Assembly: GCA_025936205.1 (NCBI GenBank) | Contig: JAICTU010000080.1 | Coordinates: forward strand, 1-23,362 | DNA: 23,362 nucleotides | Source of the DNA: Polyangiaceae bacterium | Lineage (GTDB): Bacteria; Myxococcota; Polyangia; Polyangiales; Polyangiaceae | Direction of reading: 5' to 3' | Part shown: positions 7,359 to 14,803 of the stretch, piece after piece | How positions within the stretch are numbered: the stretch's first letter is position 1 | Layout: every line of letters starts with the position of its first letter | The notes under the pieces: generated by a model | The model's input: the letters and a program-made list of their open reading frames with translations, nothing else | What the model was told of the DNA's origin: nothing | Databases searched by the model: none | Position numbers and translations under genes: made by a program

Positions 7359-7949
7359 TCAGGACAGAACGTCCCTGGCTTCGTTGAGCTTAGCCGTCAG
7401 GTAGGTGGAACCGCCCAGATCGGGATGCAGCCGCTTGATCAGGCGGCGATATTCTCGCTGTACGTCCTCGCGCGTGGCGCGTTCGTCGAGGCCCAGCACC
7501 TCCAGGGCCTCGCCCCGCGACATGCGGGCCGGGCGCGCCGGGCTACGGCCACGCGCGTCAGCTCCGGAGCTGTTGCCCGACGGTCCCCGCCCGGCGGGGC
7601 TCGCCTGCTCGCTCCAGTGCTGAAATAGGGGCCAGAAGCGCAGCAGCGGCGCGAGAGCGCGCAGCACGGCGAGGACCACTCCTCCCACCACGGCGAGGCG
7701 GCTGAGCCCCATGCGTACCAGCAAGACGCCCACCAGCAGCGCGGCCAGTAACCACCAGCCCGAAAGCCCTCCCCCACGCACCGCCCGGGCGCTCCCGGGG
7801 GAGCGAGTCCGCGTCGAGACCAGGAACAGGCCGATCCCGGCTAGCAGGACGAGGAGCAACGACGGCACCCGATCATCGTGGCGCTTCGGACTGGCTTCGC
7901 CAAGTCGGATCTCGCCGGAGGCGAGGAGGGGCTCAGCGCCAACCGTCAC
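7359..7949 (-). CDS. Membrane-anchored J-domain protein, Pam18/Tim14-like
   Basis: Up to 196 residues. Hydrophobic segments at about 29-45 and 65-108 anchor the protein, and a C-terminal J domain (about 143-196) carries the HPD motif at 175-177. The ending (HPDLGGSTYLTAKLNEARD) matches the Pam18/Tim14 subtype, where HPDxGGSxYxxxKxNEAxD closes a membrane J protein. Family knowledge: such proteins stimulate Hsp70 ATPase at a membrane; the partner DnaK is not in this window. The full frame starts at GTG 7949; GTG 7868 would remove the first 27 hydrophilic residues and begin just before the first membrane segment, and I cannot choose firmly. The linker (115-140) is Gly/Ser/Ala-rich. It heads a leftward cluster with the S41 protease starting 10 nt after its stop, and diverges from the FAD oxidase gene. 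Confidence 0.83.
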   Translation of the reverse strand: MTVGAEPLLASGEIRLGEASPKRHDDRVPSLLLVLLAGIGLFLVSTRTRSPGSARAVRGGGLSGWWLLAALLVGVLLVRMGLSRLAVVGGVVLAVLRALAPLLRFWPLFQHWSEQASPAGRGPSGNSSGADARGRSPARPARMSRGEALEVLGLDERATREDVQREYRRLIKRLHPDLGGSTYLTAKLNEARDVLS

Positions 7950-8037
7950 CTGGATGCGCCTCCCCCGCGCAGCGGCGGGTTGTCATTCTTCGGTTGGCTC
8001 GCTACACCCGAGATGGATTGGTGCCGGGTAGCTCATC

Positions 8038-9180
8038 ATGGTCGACGTAGCCGTCATCGGCGGGGGCATCGTGGGGGCCAGTGTCGCCTATCGCCTCGCC
8101 CGCCAGGGTGCACGGGTGTGCGTCATCGACCGTCAGGATGTCGGTCAGGCGACGGCGGCGGGAGCAGGCATCCTGCCGCCGTTGGATCACTTCAGCGGCG
8201 TGCGAGCCATGCTCCCGCTCGTGCGCGAAGCTCGGCGCTACTACCCGGAGCTGATGGCGGCGCTGGCGGAGGACGGCGAGACCGAAACTGGCTACGCCGT
8301 CGTCGGCTCGCTCCAAGTCGCGACGAGCGCGTCCGAAGCGGAACAGCTGGAGGAGCTGCGCGGCGAATGTGAGCAGCGCCGCGCCGAGGGATTTCTACAT
8401 ATCGGCGAGCTGACGCTGCTCGACGGCGTACAGGCTCGGCGGCATTTCCCGCTGCTATCGGGCCAAGTCCTGCGTGCGCTGCATGCCAGCGGCGCCGCTC
8501 GCGTCGATGGGCGCCGGCTGCTCTCTGCACTGCGCCGCGCGCTGGAGCGGCATGGCGCGCGCTGGACCGAGGCCAGCGCGGAGCCGGAGCTCGCAGCGGG
8601 GCGCGTGGTGGGCGTGCGCACGCCGGCCGGCGTCTGGCCGGCAGATGCGGTGGTCATCGCGGGCGGGGTCTGGTCCGGCACAGCGGCGGCACGGCTCGAT
8701 CTGCCGGTGCCATTGCGGCCGCAGCGCGGGCAGCTCGTCCACCTGGAGCTGACGGGCACCGACACCAGCCTCTGGCCGATCGTGCTCGGGTTCGGCACGC
8801 ACTATCTGCTGAGCTTCGCGCCGAACCGCATCGTCGTCGGGGCTACCCGCGAGGACACTGCGGGGTACGCCGCACTGGAGACAGCGGGCGGACTCCACTG
8901 CGTCCTCGGGCAAGCGTTCCAGCTCGCTCCGGGGCTGGCGCGTGCACACATGCTCGAGGCGCGCGTGGGTCTGCGCCCCGTGAGCGCCGATGGCCTACCC
9001 ATCCTCGGGCGCTCACCGAAGCACCCCAACCTGTACGTCGCCGCCGGCCACGCGGGCTATGGGCTCGAGGTGGGGCCCTACTCCGGAGCTGCAGTGGCCG
9101 ATCTCATCTCCGGGCAGCCGGTGCCGGTCGACCTCGGCCCCTTCGCCCCGGCGCGCTTCGTTACTGCGCCTTCAGCGTAA
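8038..9180 (+). CDS. FAD-dependent amine/amino-acid oxidase (DadA/ThiO-like)
   Basis: A 380-residue flavoprotein of the DAO family. The N-terminal Rossmann motif is GGGIVGASVAYRL (8-20), with an acidic residue D31 closing the second strand for FAD ribose binding. The C-terminal FAD-contact block is GLRPVSADGLPILGRSP, followed by AAGHAGYGLEVGPYSG. The overall pattern (FAD domain, substrate domain about 85-310, FAD domain) fits glycine oxidase/D-amino-acid dehydrogenase proteins, which deaminate small amines to imines with reduction of FAD. ThiO-like identity is suggested by size and by the G-H-x-x-x-G block, but no thiamine genes adjoin, so the substrate is open. ATG 8038 begins directly at the Rossmann strand. 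The last 20 nt overlap the 3' end of the convergent lipoprotein gene. Confidence 0.85.
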   Translation: MVDVAVIGGGIVGASVAYRLARQGARVCVIDRQDVGQATAAGAGILPPLDHFSGVRAMLPLVREARRYYPELMAALAEDGETETGYAVVGSLQVATSASEAEQLEELRGECEQRRAEGFLHIGELTLLDGVQARRHFPLLSGQVLRALHASGAARVDGRRLLSALRRALERHGARWTEASAEPELAAGRVVGVRTPAGVWPADAVVIAGGVWSGTAAARLDLPVPLRPQRGQLVHLELTGTDTSLWPIVLGFGTHYLLSFAPNRIVVGATREDTAGYAALETAGGLHCVLGQAFQLAPGLARAHMLEARVGLRPVSADGLPILGRSPKHPNLYVAAGHAGYGLEVGPYSGAAVADLISGQPVPVDLGPFAPARFVTAPSA

Positions 9181-10288
9181 CCTGCGTCAAGCGCTTGCCA
9201 CCGTGGTTCACGACCACGTTGTTCTCGATGAAGAAGCCGTTCTCGACGATCAACAGATCGGTCTGGCTGTCTCCCAGCCGCGTCATGCCGTCCGGGTTCG
9301 CGAGTACGACCTTGCCCGCGACACCTGATTCCTCGAGCTCCACGACATGAAGGTCGGCGGACGCCGGCGCATCGAGCGTCGGGTCGATGCTGAGCAATTG
9401 ACCGCGCGAGGAGTTCACCACGAACAGCTTGCCGCTCAGAAGCGCGAGCCCGTTGGCGCCGAATTTCCCTGCCTCCGGTCCCTCCGGTCCCGAGAGCTCC
9501 GAGGCTTGCAACCAGGTGGTCGCAGGACTGTTGCTGAGCAGATCGGACTCCAGGATGCGGAAGATGCGACCGCCAAACGATTCCGTCGCCCACAGGTTAC
9601 CGTTCGCAGCGATCACGATGTCGTTGCAAAAGGCCCCCGCAGCAGAAGACGGCAGCTCGTGTGTGGCCTTGATCTGGCCGTCCCCGGCGCCGATCCCCAC
9701 GATGGCGCTCGTCGGTAACTGCCCCATCGGGGGCGACGTGACGGTGTTGCACACCCACAGGGTTTTCCCATCACCGCTCACTGCCATACCCAGCACCGAC
9801 GGCTTCGGCAGCGTATTGGAGGCCAGGAACGGCTGCGCCGTGGTGTCGGTCGGTCCCACGGTGTAGATGCTGCCGTCCTTGATGCTGCCCACGTACATGC
9901 GGTTCGCGCCCGATATGGTGAGGCCTTCCGGGAAGAAGTCTTCGGGCAGCGCGATTTGCTGCACCGCGGCTCCGGCCGTCAGCGGTACGCCAACGAGGCG
10001 GAATGCGGCGGGGTCATTGGTGCCGCTGAACGGCCCGTAGTGATCGAACTGCGACTCGGCGACCCAGGCGACGTTGTCGCGCACGGTCACTGCGGTCGGG
10101 ATATCGAGGTTGCTACTCGTCAGGGCGGCGAGGCTGCCCGAATCCGCAAGGGACACCGTCGCGGCGCCATCGTCCCCGCCACAGGCGAGCGCGCCAGCGA
10201 GAAGGCCCAGCGCCAAGGTCAGACGCAGCCCCCCCGGCTGCACCGTGCGCACTCCGGCGTGCGAGTCTTCGAATCCAAGCGAACGCAT
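9161..10288 (-). CDS. SMP-30/NHL-like beta-propeller lipoprotein
   Basis: A 375-residue predicted lipoprotein. The chosen ATG (10288) has a good AGAGG ribosome-binding site a few bases upstream, so the longer open frame to 10396 is rejected. The signal h-region LTLALGLLAGALAC ends at C36, followed by GGDDG. The n-region is rather long; GTG starts at residues 13 or 16 would give a more typical one. The mature part contains blade-like repeats: DNVAWVAESQFD, NRMYVGSIKDGSIYTV, GKTLWVCNTVTS, GNLWATESFGGRIFRI, GKLFVVNSSRGQLLSI and DLLIVENGFF. These fit an SMP-30/gluconolactonase or NHL-type six-bladed propeller. Catalytic metal ligands cannot be confirmed by eye, so a binding role is as likely as lactonase activity. 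It probably sits on an envelope membrane. Its 3' end overlaps the convergent oxidase gene by 20 nt. Confidence 0.75.
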   Translation of the reverse strand: MRSLGFEDSHAGVRTVQPGGLRLTLALGLLAGALACGGDDGAATVSLADSGSLAALTSSNLDIPTAVTVRDNVAWVAESQFDHYGPFSGTNDPAAFRLVGVPLTAGAAVQQIALPEDFFPEGLTISGANRMYVGSIKDGSIYTVGPTDTTAQPFLASNTLPKPSVLGMAVSGDGKTLWVCNTVTSPPMGQLPTSAIVGIGAGDGQIKATHELPSSAAGAFCNDIVIAANGNLWATESFGGRIFRILESDLLSNSPATTWLQASELSGPEGPEAGKFGANGLALLSGKLFVVNSSRGQLLSIDPTLDAPASADLHVVELEESGVAGKVVLANPDGMTRLGDSQTDLLIVENGFFIENNVVVNHGGKRLTQVTLKAQ

Positions 10289-10622
10289 AATTAACCTCTG
10301 ATCAGCAAGCGGCGCCGGCTGCCCTCTTACTCGATGGAGCAACACCAGGCGATCACCTGCGCGGATGGCGCGGGAAATCACCGAGCCGGCCATCAAACTG
10401 CTCTGTCCGTCGACGGCGTGTCAAGCCATAGGCGACCGGCGCGCCGAGCCGTGGTGGAGCATTGTAACTTTCGTTGGGGGGCCCACCGGAGCGGCGCGCC
10501 GAGCGCCCCGGTTTGCCACGTTTTTTTTGCCGTCGCGGGACGTCCCATCAAGGCGACGCGAGCCCGCAGATCACACCATCCGGCGCCCGTCTTGCTCGCG
10601 TGGAGCAGAGGGCCGACCTGGA
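10289..10622. other. Divergent intergenic region between two lipoprotein genes
   Basis: These 334 bp separate the leftward propeller lipoprotein gene and the rightward unknown lipoprotein gene, so both promoters should lie here. I see the ribosome-binding site for the leftward gene next to 10288, and a hairpin with a T8 tract at 10485-10528. Frames crossing the region on the plus strand have Arg/Ser/His-rich, non-protein-like composition. I could not place a convincing -35/-10 pair. Confidence 0.5.
10485..10528 (+). terminator. Hairpin followed by T8 in the leader of the 10623 gene
   Basis: Arms ACCGGAGCG (10485-10493) and CGCCCCGGT (10504-10512) pair with one mismatch around a 10-nt loop. 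An uninterrupted run of eight T lies at 10521-10528, after a gap of 8 nt. It is about 95 bp upstream of the lipoprotein start and on its coding strand. The gap before the T tract is longer than in a standard intrinsic terminator, so this is a candidate attenuator or terminator only. Confidence 0.3.
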
Positions 10623-11390
10623 ATGCCGCACGACTTGACGCGATCCCGAAGCCGTCGCAGCATCGGTCGCATGCGTGGGACGCACTGGTGCACGGGCAAG
10701 CTGGTCCTGGCCTGTAGCTGGGCCAGCGCTGCCATGGCCGCCGGGATCATCGGCTGTGGTCAGGCGCCGCCGGCGCCCACTGCGCTTCCAGAGAGAGTCG
10801 GAGCCGGAAGTAAGGGTCAAACGGATACAGACATTTTGACGGTGCGTCCGAGCCCGGACTCGGTGATGGCCACGCCTCCTGCGGGTGCGGCCGATCAGGC
10901 TCCCGAGGATGAGGTCGCCGATCCCGTCGAGCCACCGGCGGAGGAGGCAGACGCTGACCCGCCCCCCGTCGCTGCGCCCGCTGCGCAGGTATTCTCTGCC
11001 TGCCACGAGACGCGCGTCGTCGGTTGCGACGCAGTCTATGTGCGCATGGTGAAATCTGCTCCGGACGTTTGCGTGCAGTTGGTGTTGGACAACTGTAGCG
11101 AAAATGGCCGGCAAGGTTTGCCGGTCGTGGTCCCCATCGCCTGGCGGCTCGCTTCCGGTTCGGCGAGCACCAATCGCGGCTGCGACGTGCACGACTACGA
11201 CCCCAAGAGCCAGCCTGTCCTCTCTGCGAGCGGCAAGGTGACCTTTGACCAACAGGGCCGGCAGATCTCCGCATTGCAGATCGACGTGCAACTGTCACTG
11301 GACTCGGCGACCGCCGAGTCAAAGGTACCGGCGCAGATCGCCGTCACGACCGCCTCTCCCATCGCGGACATCGGCACCTGCGAGGAGTAG
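10623..11390 (+). CDS. Unknown lipoprotein with acidic Pro-rich linker and six cysteines
   Basis: A 255-residue protein from ATG 10623; ATG 10671 (239 residues) gives a more ordinary signal peptide, MRGTHWCTGKLVLACSW onward. Either start leads to a good lipobox, IIGC (C45 from 10623, C29 from 10671). The open frame continues to 10365, but that part is not protein-like. After the lipid site comes an Ala/Pro/Asp/Glu-rich linker of about 70 residues (PEDEVADPVEPPAEEAD), then a C-terminal domain of about 135 residues with six cysteines (CHETR, GCDAV, VCVQL, NCSEN, GCDVH, TCEE) that could form three disulfides in the periplasm. I recognise no family. Its upstream leader contains a hairpin with a T8 tract. 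The aldo-keto reductase gene starts 99 bp downstream with its own ribosome-binding site. Confidence 0.65.
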   Translation: MPHDLTRSRSRRSIGRMRGTHWCTGKLVLACSWASAAMAAGIIGCGQAPPAPTALPERVGAGSKGQTDTDILTVRPSPDSVMATPPAGAADQAPEDEVADPVEPPAEEADADPPPVAAPAAQVFSACHETRVVGCDAVYVRMVKSAPDVCVQLVLDNCSENGRQGLPVVVPIAWRLASGSASTNRGCDVHDYDPKSQPVLSASGKVTFDQQGRQISALQIDVQLSLDSATAESKVPAQIAVTTASPIADIGTCEE

Positions 11391-11489
11391 CTGCAGGGAC
11401 CAATGCCCTGGCTCCGCGCGAGCCTCGGCGTGAGCTCTTGCCAGCGCTGGCGTTTGCCATGCGATAGTGCGCATCTTCGAGGAGCGCAC

Positions 11490-12515
11490 ATGTACGAAGC
11501 CAAACCAAATCGCTACGAGCTCATGACCTATGCCCGCTGCGGCCGCAGCGGACTGGAGCTGCCGCGCATCTCGCTGGGCCTCTGGCACAACTTCGGCGGT
11601 ACCTCGGCTCTGGAGAACGCGCGAGAGATGCTGCTGCGCTCGTTTGACCACGGCATCACGCACTTCGATCTCGCCAACAACTATGGGCCTCCTGCCGGCT
11701 CGGCGGAGGAGAACTTCGGGCGCATCCTGGCGCGCGACCTGCGGCCGTATCGCGACGAGCTCGTGATCTCCACCAAGGCAGGTTACTGGATGTGGAACGG
11801 ACCCTACGGGGAGTTCGGCTCGCGCAAGTACCTGATCGCGAGCCTGGACCAGAGCTTAAAGCGCATGGGGCTCGAGTACGTCGATATCTTTTATTCGCAC
11901 CGCTACGACCCGGAGACGCCGCTCGAGGAGACGATGGGCGCGCTCGATCAAATCGTGCGCCAGGGCAAGGCTCTGTACGTGGGCATCTCATCGTACGGGC
12001 CCGAGAAGACGCGCGCGGCCGCGGCGATCCTGCGGCAGCTGGGCACGCCCTGTCTGATTCATCAGCCGTCGTATTCGTTGCTCAACCGCTGGGTGGAGGA
12101 CGGCCTGTTGGGAGTGCTCGCCGATGAGGGCATCGGCTGTATTGCGTTCTCGCCACTGGCGCAGGGCTTGCTCAGCAGCAAATACCTGAACGGCACTCCG
12201 AGCGGCTCTCGCGGTTCGCTCGGAGGCTCATTCCGCCGAGAACATCTGAGCGCAGCCAATCTCGAGAATGTGCGGGCGCTCAATGCCATCGCGCAGCGCC
12301 GCGGGCAGTCGCTCGCTCAGATGGCGATCGCCTGGGTGCTGCGGCAACCGTCGGTGACCACCGCCCTGATCGGCGCCAGTCGCTGGGCGCAGATCGAGGA
12401 GTGCATCGGCGCGTTGAAGCAGATCAGCTTCAGCGCCGACGAACTCGCCGAGATCGACCGCTATGCGCTCGAAGGCGACCTGAACCTGTGGGCGCGCTCC
12501 AGCGAGGCCGGCTGA
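11490..12515 (+). CDS. yghZ: Aldo-keto reductase, YghZ/L-glyceraldehyde-3-phosphate reductase type
   Basis: A 341-residue NADPH-dependent aldo-keto reductase close to E. coli YghZ (Gpr), which reduces L-glyceraldehyde 3-phosphate and detoxifies methylglyoxal. Shared blocks from memory of the E. coli protein: LSLGLWHNF-type N-terminus, GITHFDLANNYGPP, YRDELVISTKAGY, SLDQSLKRMGLEYVDIFYSH, GKALYVGISSYGPE, LIHQPSY and CIAFSPLAQGLL. The catalytic tetrad is D60, Y65, K96 and H137. ATG 11490 (MYEAKPNRYELM) lies a few bases after GAGGAG and aligns with the E. coli start; the upstream open frame to 11403 is discarded. A loop near residues 230-250 is shorter than in E. coli. The DUF1232 gene follows after only 4 nt, indicating an operon. 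Cytoplasmic. Confidence 0.92.
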   Translation: MYEAKPNRYELMTYARCGRSGLELPRISLGLWHNFGGTSALENAREMLLRSFDHGITHFDLANNYGPPAGSAEENFGRILARDLRPYRDELVISTKAGYWMWNGPYGEFGSRKYLIASLDQSLKRMGLEYVDIFYSHRYDPETPLEETMGALDQIVRQGKALYVGISSYGPEKTRAAAAILRQLGTPCLIHQPSYSLLNRWVEDGLLGVLADEGIGCIAFSPLAQGLLSSKYLNGTPSGSRGSLGGSFRREHLSAANLENVRALNAIAQRRGQSLAQMAIAWVLRQPSVTTALIGASRWAQIEECIGALKQISFSADELAEIDRYALEGDLNLWARSSEAG

Positions 12516-12519
12516 CGTC

Positions 12520-12972
12520 ATGACCAGCGCCGAGAGCCACGAAGACTTCTATCAGGCGTTGCGCGCGCGCATCGCCCAGTGGCTCGAGGGCAAGGGCAAG
12601 GGCTTTCGGCATGCGCAGCTGCTGCTGCTCGCACCGGATCTGTTCCATCTGCTGACGCGCTTGATGCTCGATCCGCGGATTCCGGTCAGCGAGAAGGCGG
12701 GCCTGGGAGCAGCGCTGGCTTATTTCCTTTCGCCCATCGATCTGCTTCCGGAAGCATTTCTGGGGCCCGCGGGCTATGTCGATGATGTCGCGCTAGCAGC
12801 ATTTGCGTTGAACCGCTTGATCAATGCCGGCCATGGCGAAGTCGCCAAAGAGCTTTGGGCTGGTGACGGTGATTTGCTCGACTCCATTCAACACATCCTG
12901 CAGGTGGCCGACCAGGCAGTGGGTTCCGGCGTTTGGGAGCGGCTCAAGAACAAGTGGCGCGGCCTCGGCTGA
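12520..12972 (+). CDS. YkvA/DUF1232 family protein
   Basis: A 150-residue protein with the DUF1232 signature at about 60-100: EKAGLGAALAYFLSPIDLLPE, then GYVDDVALAAFALN. Family knowledge: YkvA-like proteins are small, membrane-associated and of unknown function; the SPIDLLPE helix pair is the conserved core. The N-terminal 55 residues are helical and charged, and the C-terminus is amphipathic (WERLKNKWRGLG). The start ATG 12520 lies 4 nt after the aldo-keto reductase stop, so the two are very likely co-transcribed and translationally coupled. No signal peptide is visible. Confidence 0.85.
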   Translation: MTSAESHEDFYQALRARIAQWLEGKGKGFRHAQLLLLAPDLFHLLTRLMLDPRIPVSEKAGLGAALAYFLSPIDLLPEAFLGPAGYVDDVALAAFALNRLINAGHGEVAKELWAGDGDLLDSIQHILQVADQAVGSGVWERLKNKWRGLG

Positions 12973-13052
12973 GCCGCGCTCCGCGTTGCCGGAAGCCACT
13001 GTCAGGAGTTTGCCGTCCAGGGTGGGGATGTTGTTAAGCTATTCGAACCGCC

Positions 13053-13721
13053 ATGTTCGAAGCTGCGAACCGACGCGCGCGAACGTACGCCTCATTGGCA
13101 GGGCTGATGGGAGCTCTCTGCTGCGCCGCCCTTCTGGGCTGCGCCCGCGAGTCGTTGCCTCCGCAGCTGAACCCCTCCTCGCCTGCTCCCTTTTCGGGGC
13201 CCGAGTGGCGTGCACCGAATCTGCCCGCACGCATCGCGCCGCCCGTCGTGCCCTATCGCTGGCCCGAAACCAAGCAGCTCTGGCCTCGGATTCGTCCGCC
13301 CGAATGGGCAGGGCCTGAAGCGGCGCCCTGGGTCGAGACGGTGCAACGCGCGGCCACATTTTATCAGCTGCCGCCGGAGCTGCTCTGGGCGGTGATCAAA
13401 GTGGAGAGCAACTTTCGCGATGAGGCAGTGTCTCGCGCGGGAGCGATCGGTCTGATGCAACTGATGCCCTCGACAGCGCGTGCGATCGGGCTGCGCGATG
13501 CACGCGATCCCGTGCAGAACATCCTCGGCGGGGCCTACTATCTGCGCAATCTCGCCAACCGCTTCGAAGGCGATCTGTATTTTACGCTCGCCGCGTACAA
13601 CGCCGGGCCCGGCGCGGTGCAGCGCTACCGCGGGGTTCCCCCCTATCCGGAGACAGTGAGCTACGTGCGGCAGGTGCTCAGTTATTACTGGCGCAGCCTG
13701 CCCACGGCGCAGCTCGACTGA
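13053..13721 (+). CDS. Lipoprotein lytic transglycosylase (SLT domain)
   Basis: A 222-residue peptidoglycan lyase that cleaves the MurNAc-GlcNAc bond to give 1,6-anhydroMurNAc. The signal peptide ends in LLGC with C30 as lipidation site, implying attachment to an envelope membrane. A Pro-rich linker (35-90) precedes the SLT (GH23) domain at about 97-215. Its catalytic glutamate is E118 in IKVESNF, followed by GAIGLMQLMPSTA and the closing LAAYNAGPGAVQRY block and PPYPETVSYV. All family-1 SLT motifs are intact. ATG 13053 gives a textbook lipoprotein signal but has no clear ribosome-binding site. It is separated by 80 bp from the DUF1232 gene and followed by a strong hairpin at 13741. Confidence 0.92.
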   Translation: MFEAANRRARTYASLAGLMGALCCAALLGCARESLPPQLNPSSPAPFSGPEWRAPNLPARIAPPVVPYRWPETKQLWPRIRPPEWAGPEAAPWVETVQRAATFYQLPPELLWAVIKVESNFRDEAVSRAGAIGLMQLMPSTARAIGLRDARDPVQNILGGAYYLRNLANRFEGDLYFTLAAYNAGPGAVQRYRGVPPYPETVSYVRQVLSYYWRSLPTAQLD

Positions 13722-13740
13722 GCTCAGATCGGCGAGGCAA

Positions 13741-13772
13741 CGAAGTGGGGACTGTTCGGTGTCCCCACTTCG
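13741..13772. terminator. Perfect 12-bp stem hairpin between convergent genes
   Basis: CGAAGTGGGGAC (13741-13752) and GTCCCCACTTCG (13761-13772) are exact reverse complements around an 8-nt loop. The element sits between the stop of the transglycosylase gene (13721) and the stop of the convergent porin gene (13799). No T tract follows on either strand. It most likely serves as a shared bidirectional terminator or RNA 3'-end stabiliser. Confidence 0.65.
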
Positions 13773-13798
13773 TCCAGCGTTCTCGCGGATGTGGGCGC

Positions 13799-14803
13799 TC
13801 AGATGCCGAGGTTGTAACCGACGTGCACACCTGCCCAGGCGATGAACTCGTCGGAGAAGCCGGCGTCCGGAATCGCCTGGTCGTCACGGGTGACAAACGC
13901 CGCGTGGACGCCCGGTGTGATGTACATGTCGGAGAACGGAATGGTGGCACCGACGTTCGCGGTGATGTCCAGCGCTCTGTCCTTCGCGCCGCCGTCGGCC
14001 ACGTTCGTGTACGCCTTGTAGCCCGCGGACAGACCCAGCGCGAGGCTGATATCGCCGGAGACAGGCAGCGTCTTGCCCACGCTCGGGTTGATGTAGACGA
14101 AGCTGTACGGCTTCGTCGCGCCTTGCAGGCCACGATAGTAGCCGACGTACAGGCCCAGATCCACCGCGGTGCTGTAACCAAGCCCGACGCCGGGCTCCAG
14201 ATACATCGGAGTGCTGGTGCCGGCTTTCGCCTCATCTGCCGCCAGATACACCCAGTAGGTCGCCATGCCGTAGGCGGTCAGGTTCTCTGCGATGGTCGCG
14301 CTGTACTTCGCGATCAGGTCGGTCTCGGCGCCCACGCCAGAATCGACCAAGTCGCTCTTGTTATCGCCCGAGACCTGGAACGCGCCCCAGTAGCCGAGGC
14401 TCAGTCCGCCGAAGGTGGCGGTGATGCCCGGGAACACCGAGAAGGCCTGCGTGTTCTGGTTCTCACCGAACAGGTTCACGCCGCGCCAGACATAGGCGCT
14501 GGCACCTTCCACATCGAGGTTGATCACGGTGCTGGGAGCCGCGCCGCTCGCCGGCGCCACTTCGGTGGCACCGGTGTCCGCCGGAATTGCGGGCGCGGCC
14601 GCGGGGGCTGGCGCCGGCACCGGGCCCGCGGGATCGGCTGCCGGCGTGCCCGGCGGGGGTTCCGCAGCGGGCGCTGGCTCGGCCGCAGCCACCGCAGCTT
14701 CCGCCGCCGCCGGAGCCGCGGGTTCATCCGCTGCCGCAGCCAGCGCTGGGGCCAGACACAAGCCAAAAACTGCCGCCATCGAATGAATCTTCATTGTTCG
14801 CAT
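13799..14803 (-). CDS. TorF-like outer-membrane beta-barrel protein
   Basis: A 334-residue exported protein. ATG 14803 follows a good GGAAGGAAG ribosome-binding stretch; a GTG sits one codon upstream. The signal peptide (MRTMKIHSMAAVFGLCLAPALAAA) should be cut near ALAAA-ADE. Residues about 25-88 are almost wholly Ala, Pro and Glu. From about 93 the sequence alternates as in a beta-barrel, with SAYVWRGVNLF near the first strand, a hallmark resembling the TorF family of putative porins, then aromatic-capped strands such as LSLGYWGAF, LTAYGMATYWVY, LGLYVGYYRG and VYINPSVG, and a final VHVGYNLGI. Role: probably a pore or structural barrel; substrate unknown. The end is not the classic C-terminal Phe. 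A 12-bp palindrome lies about 86 bp upstream of the start. Confidence 0.75.
   Translation of the reverse strand: MRTMKIHSMAAVFGLCLAPALAAAADEPAAPAAAEAAVAAAEPAPAAEPPPGTPAADPAGPVPAPAPAAAPAIPADTGATEVAPASGAAPSTVINLDVEGASAYVWRGVNLFGENQNTQAFSVFPGITATFGGLSLGYWGAFQVSGDNKSDLVDSGVGAETDLIAKYSATIAENLTAYGMATYWVYLAADEAKAGTSTPMYLEPGVGLGYSTAVDLGLYVGYYRGLQGATKPYSFVYINPSVGKTLPVSGDISLALGLSAGYKAYTNVADGGAKDRALDITANVGATIPFSDMYITPGVHAAFVTRDDQAIPDAGFSDEFIAWAGVHVGYNLGI

Noticed and set aside
10334..10717. 127-codon plus-strand frame in the divergent lipoprotein intergenic region
   Set aside because: Arg/His/Ser-rich, overlaps the better-supported lipoprotein signal sequence, and contains the T8 element.
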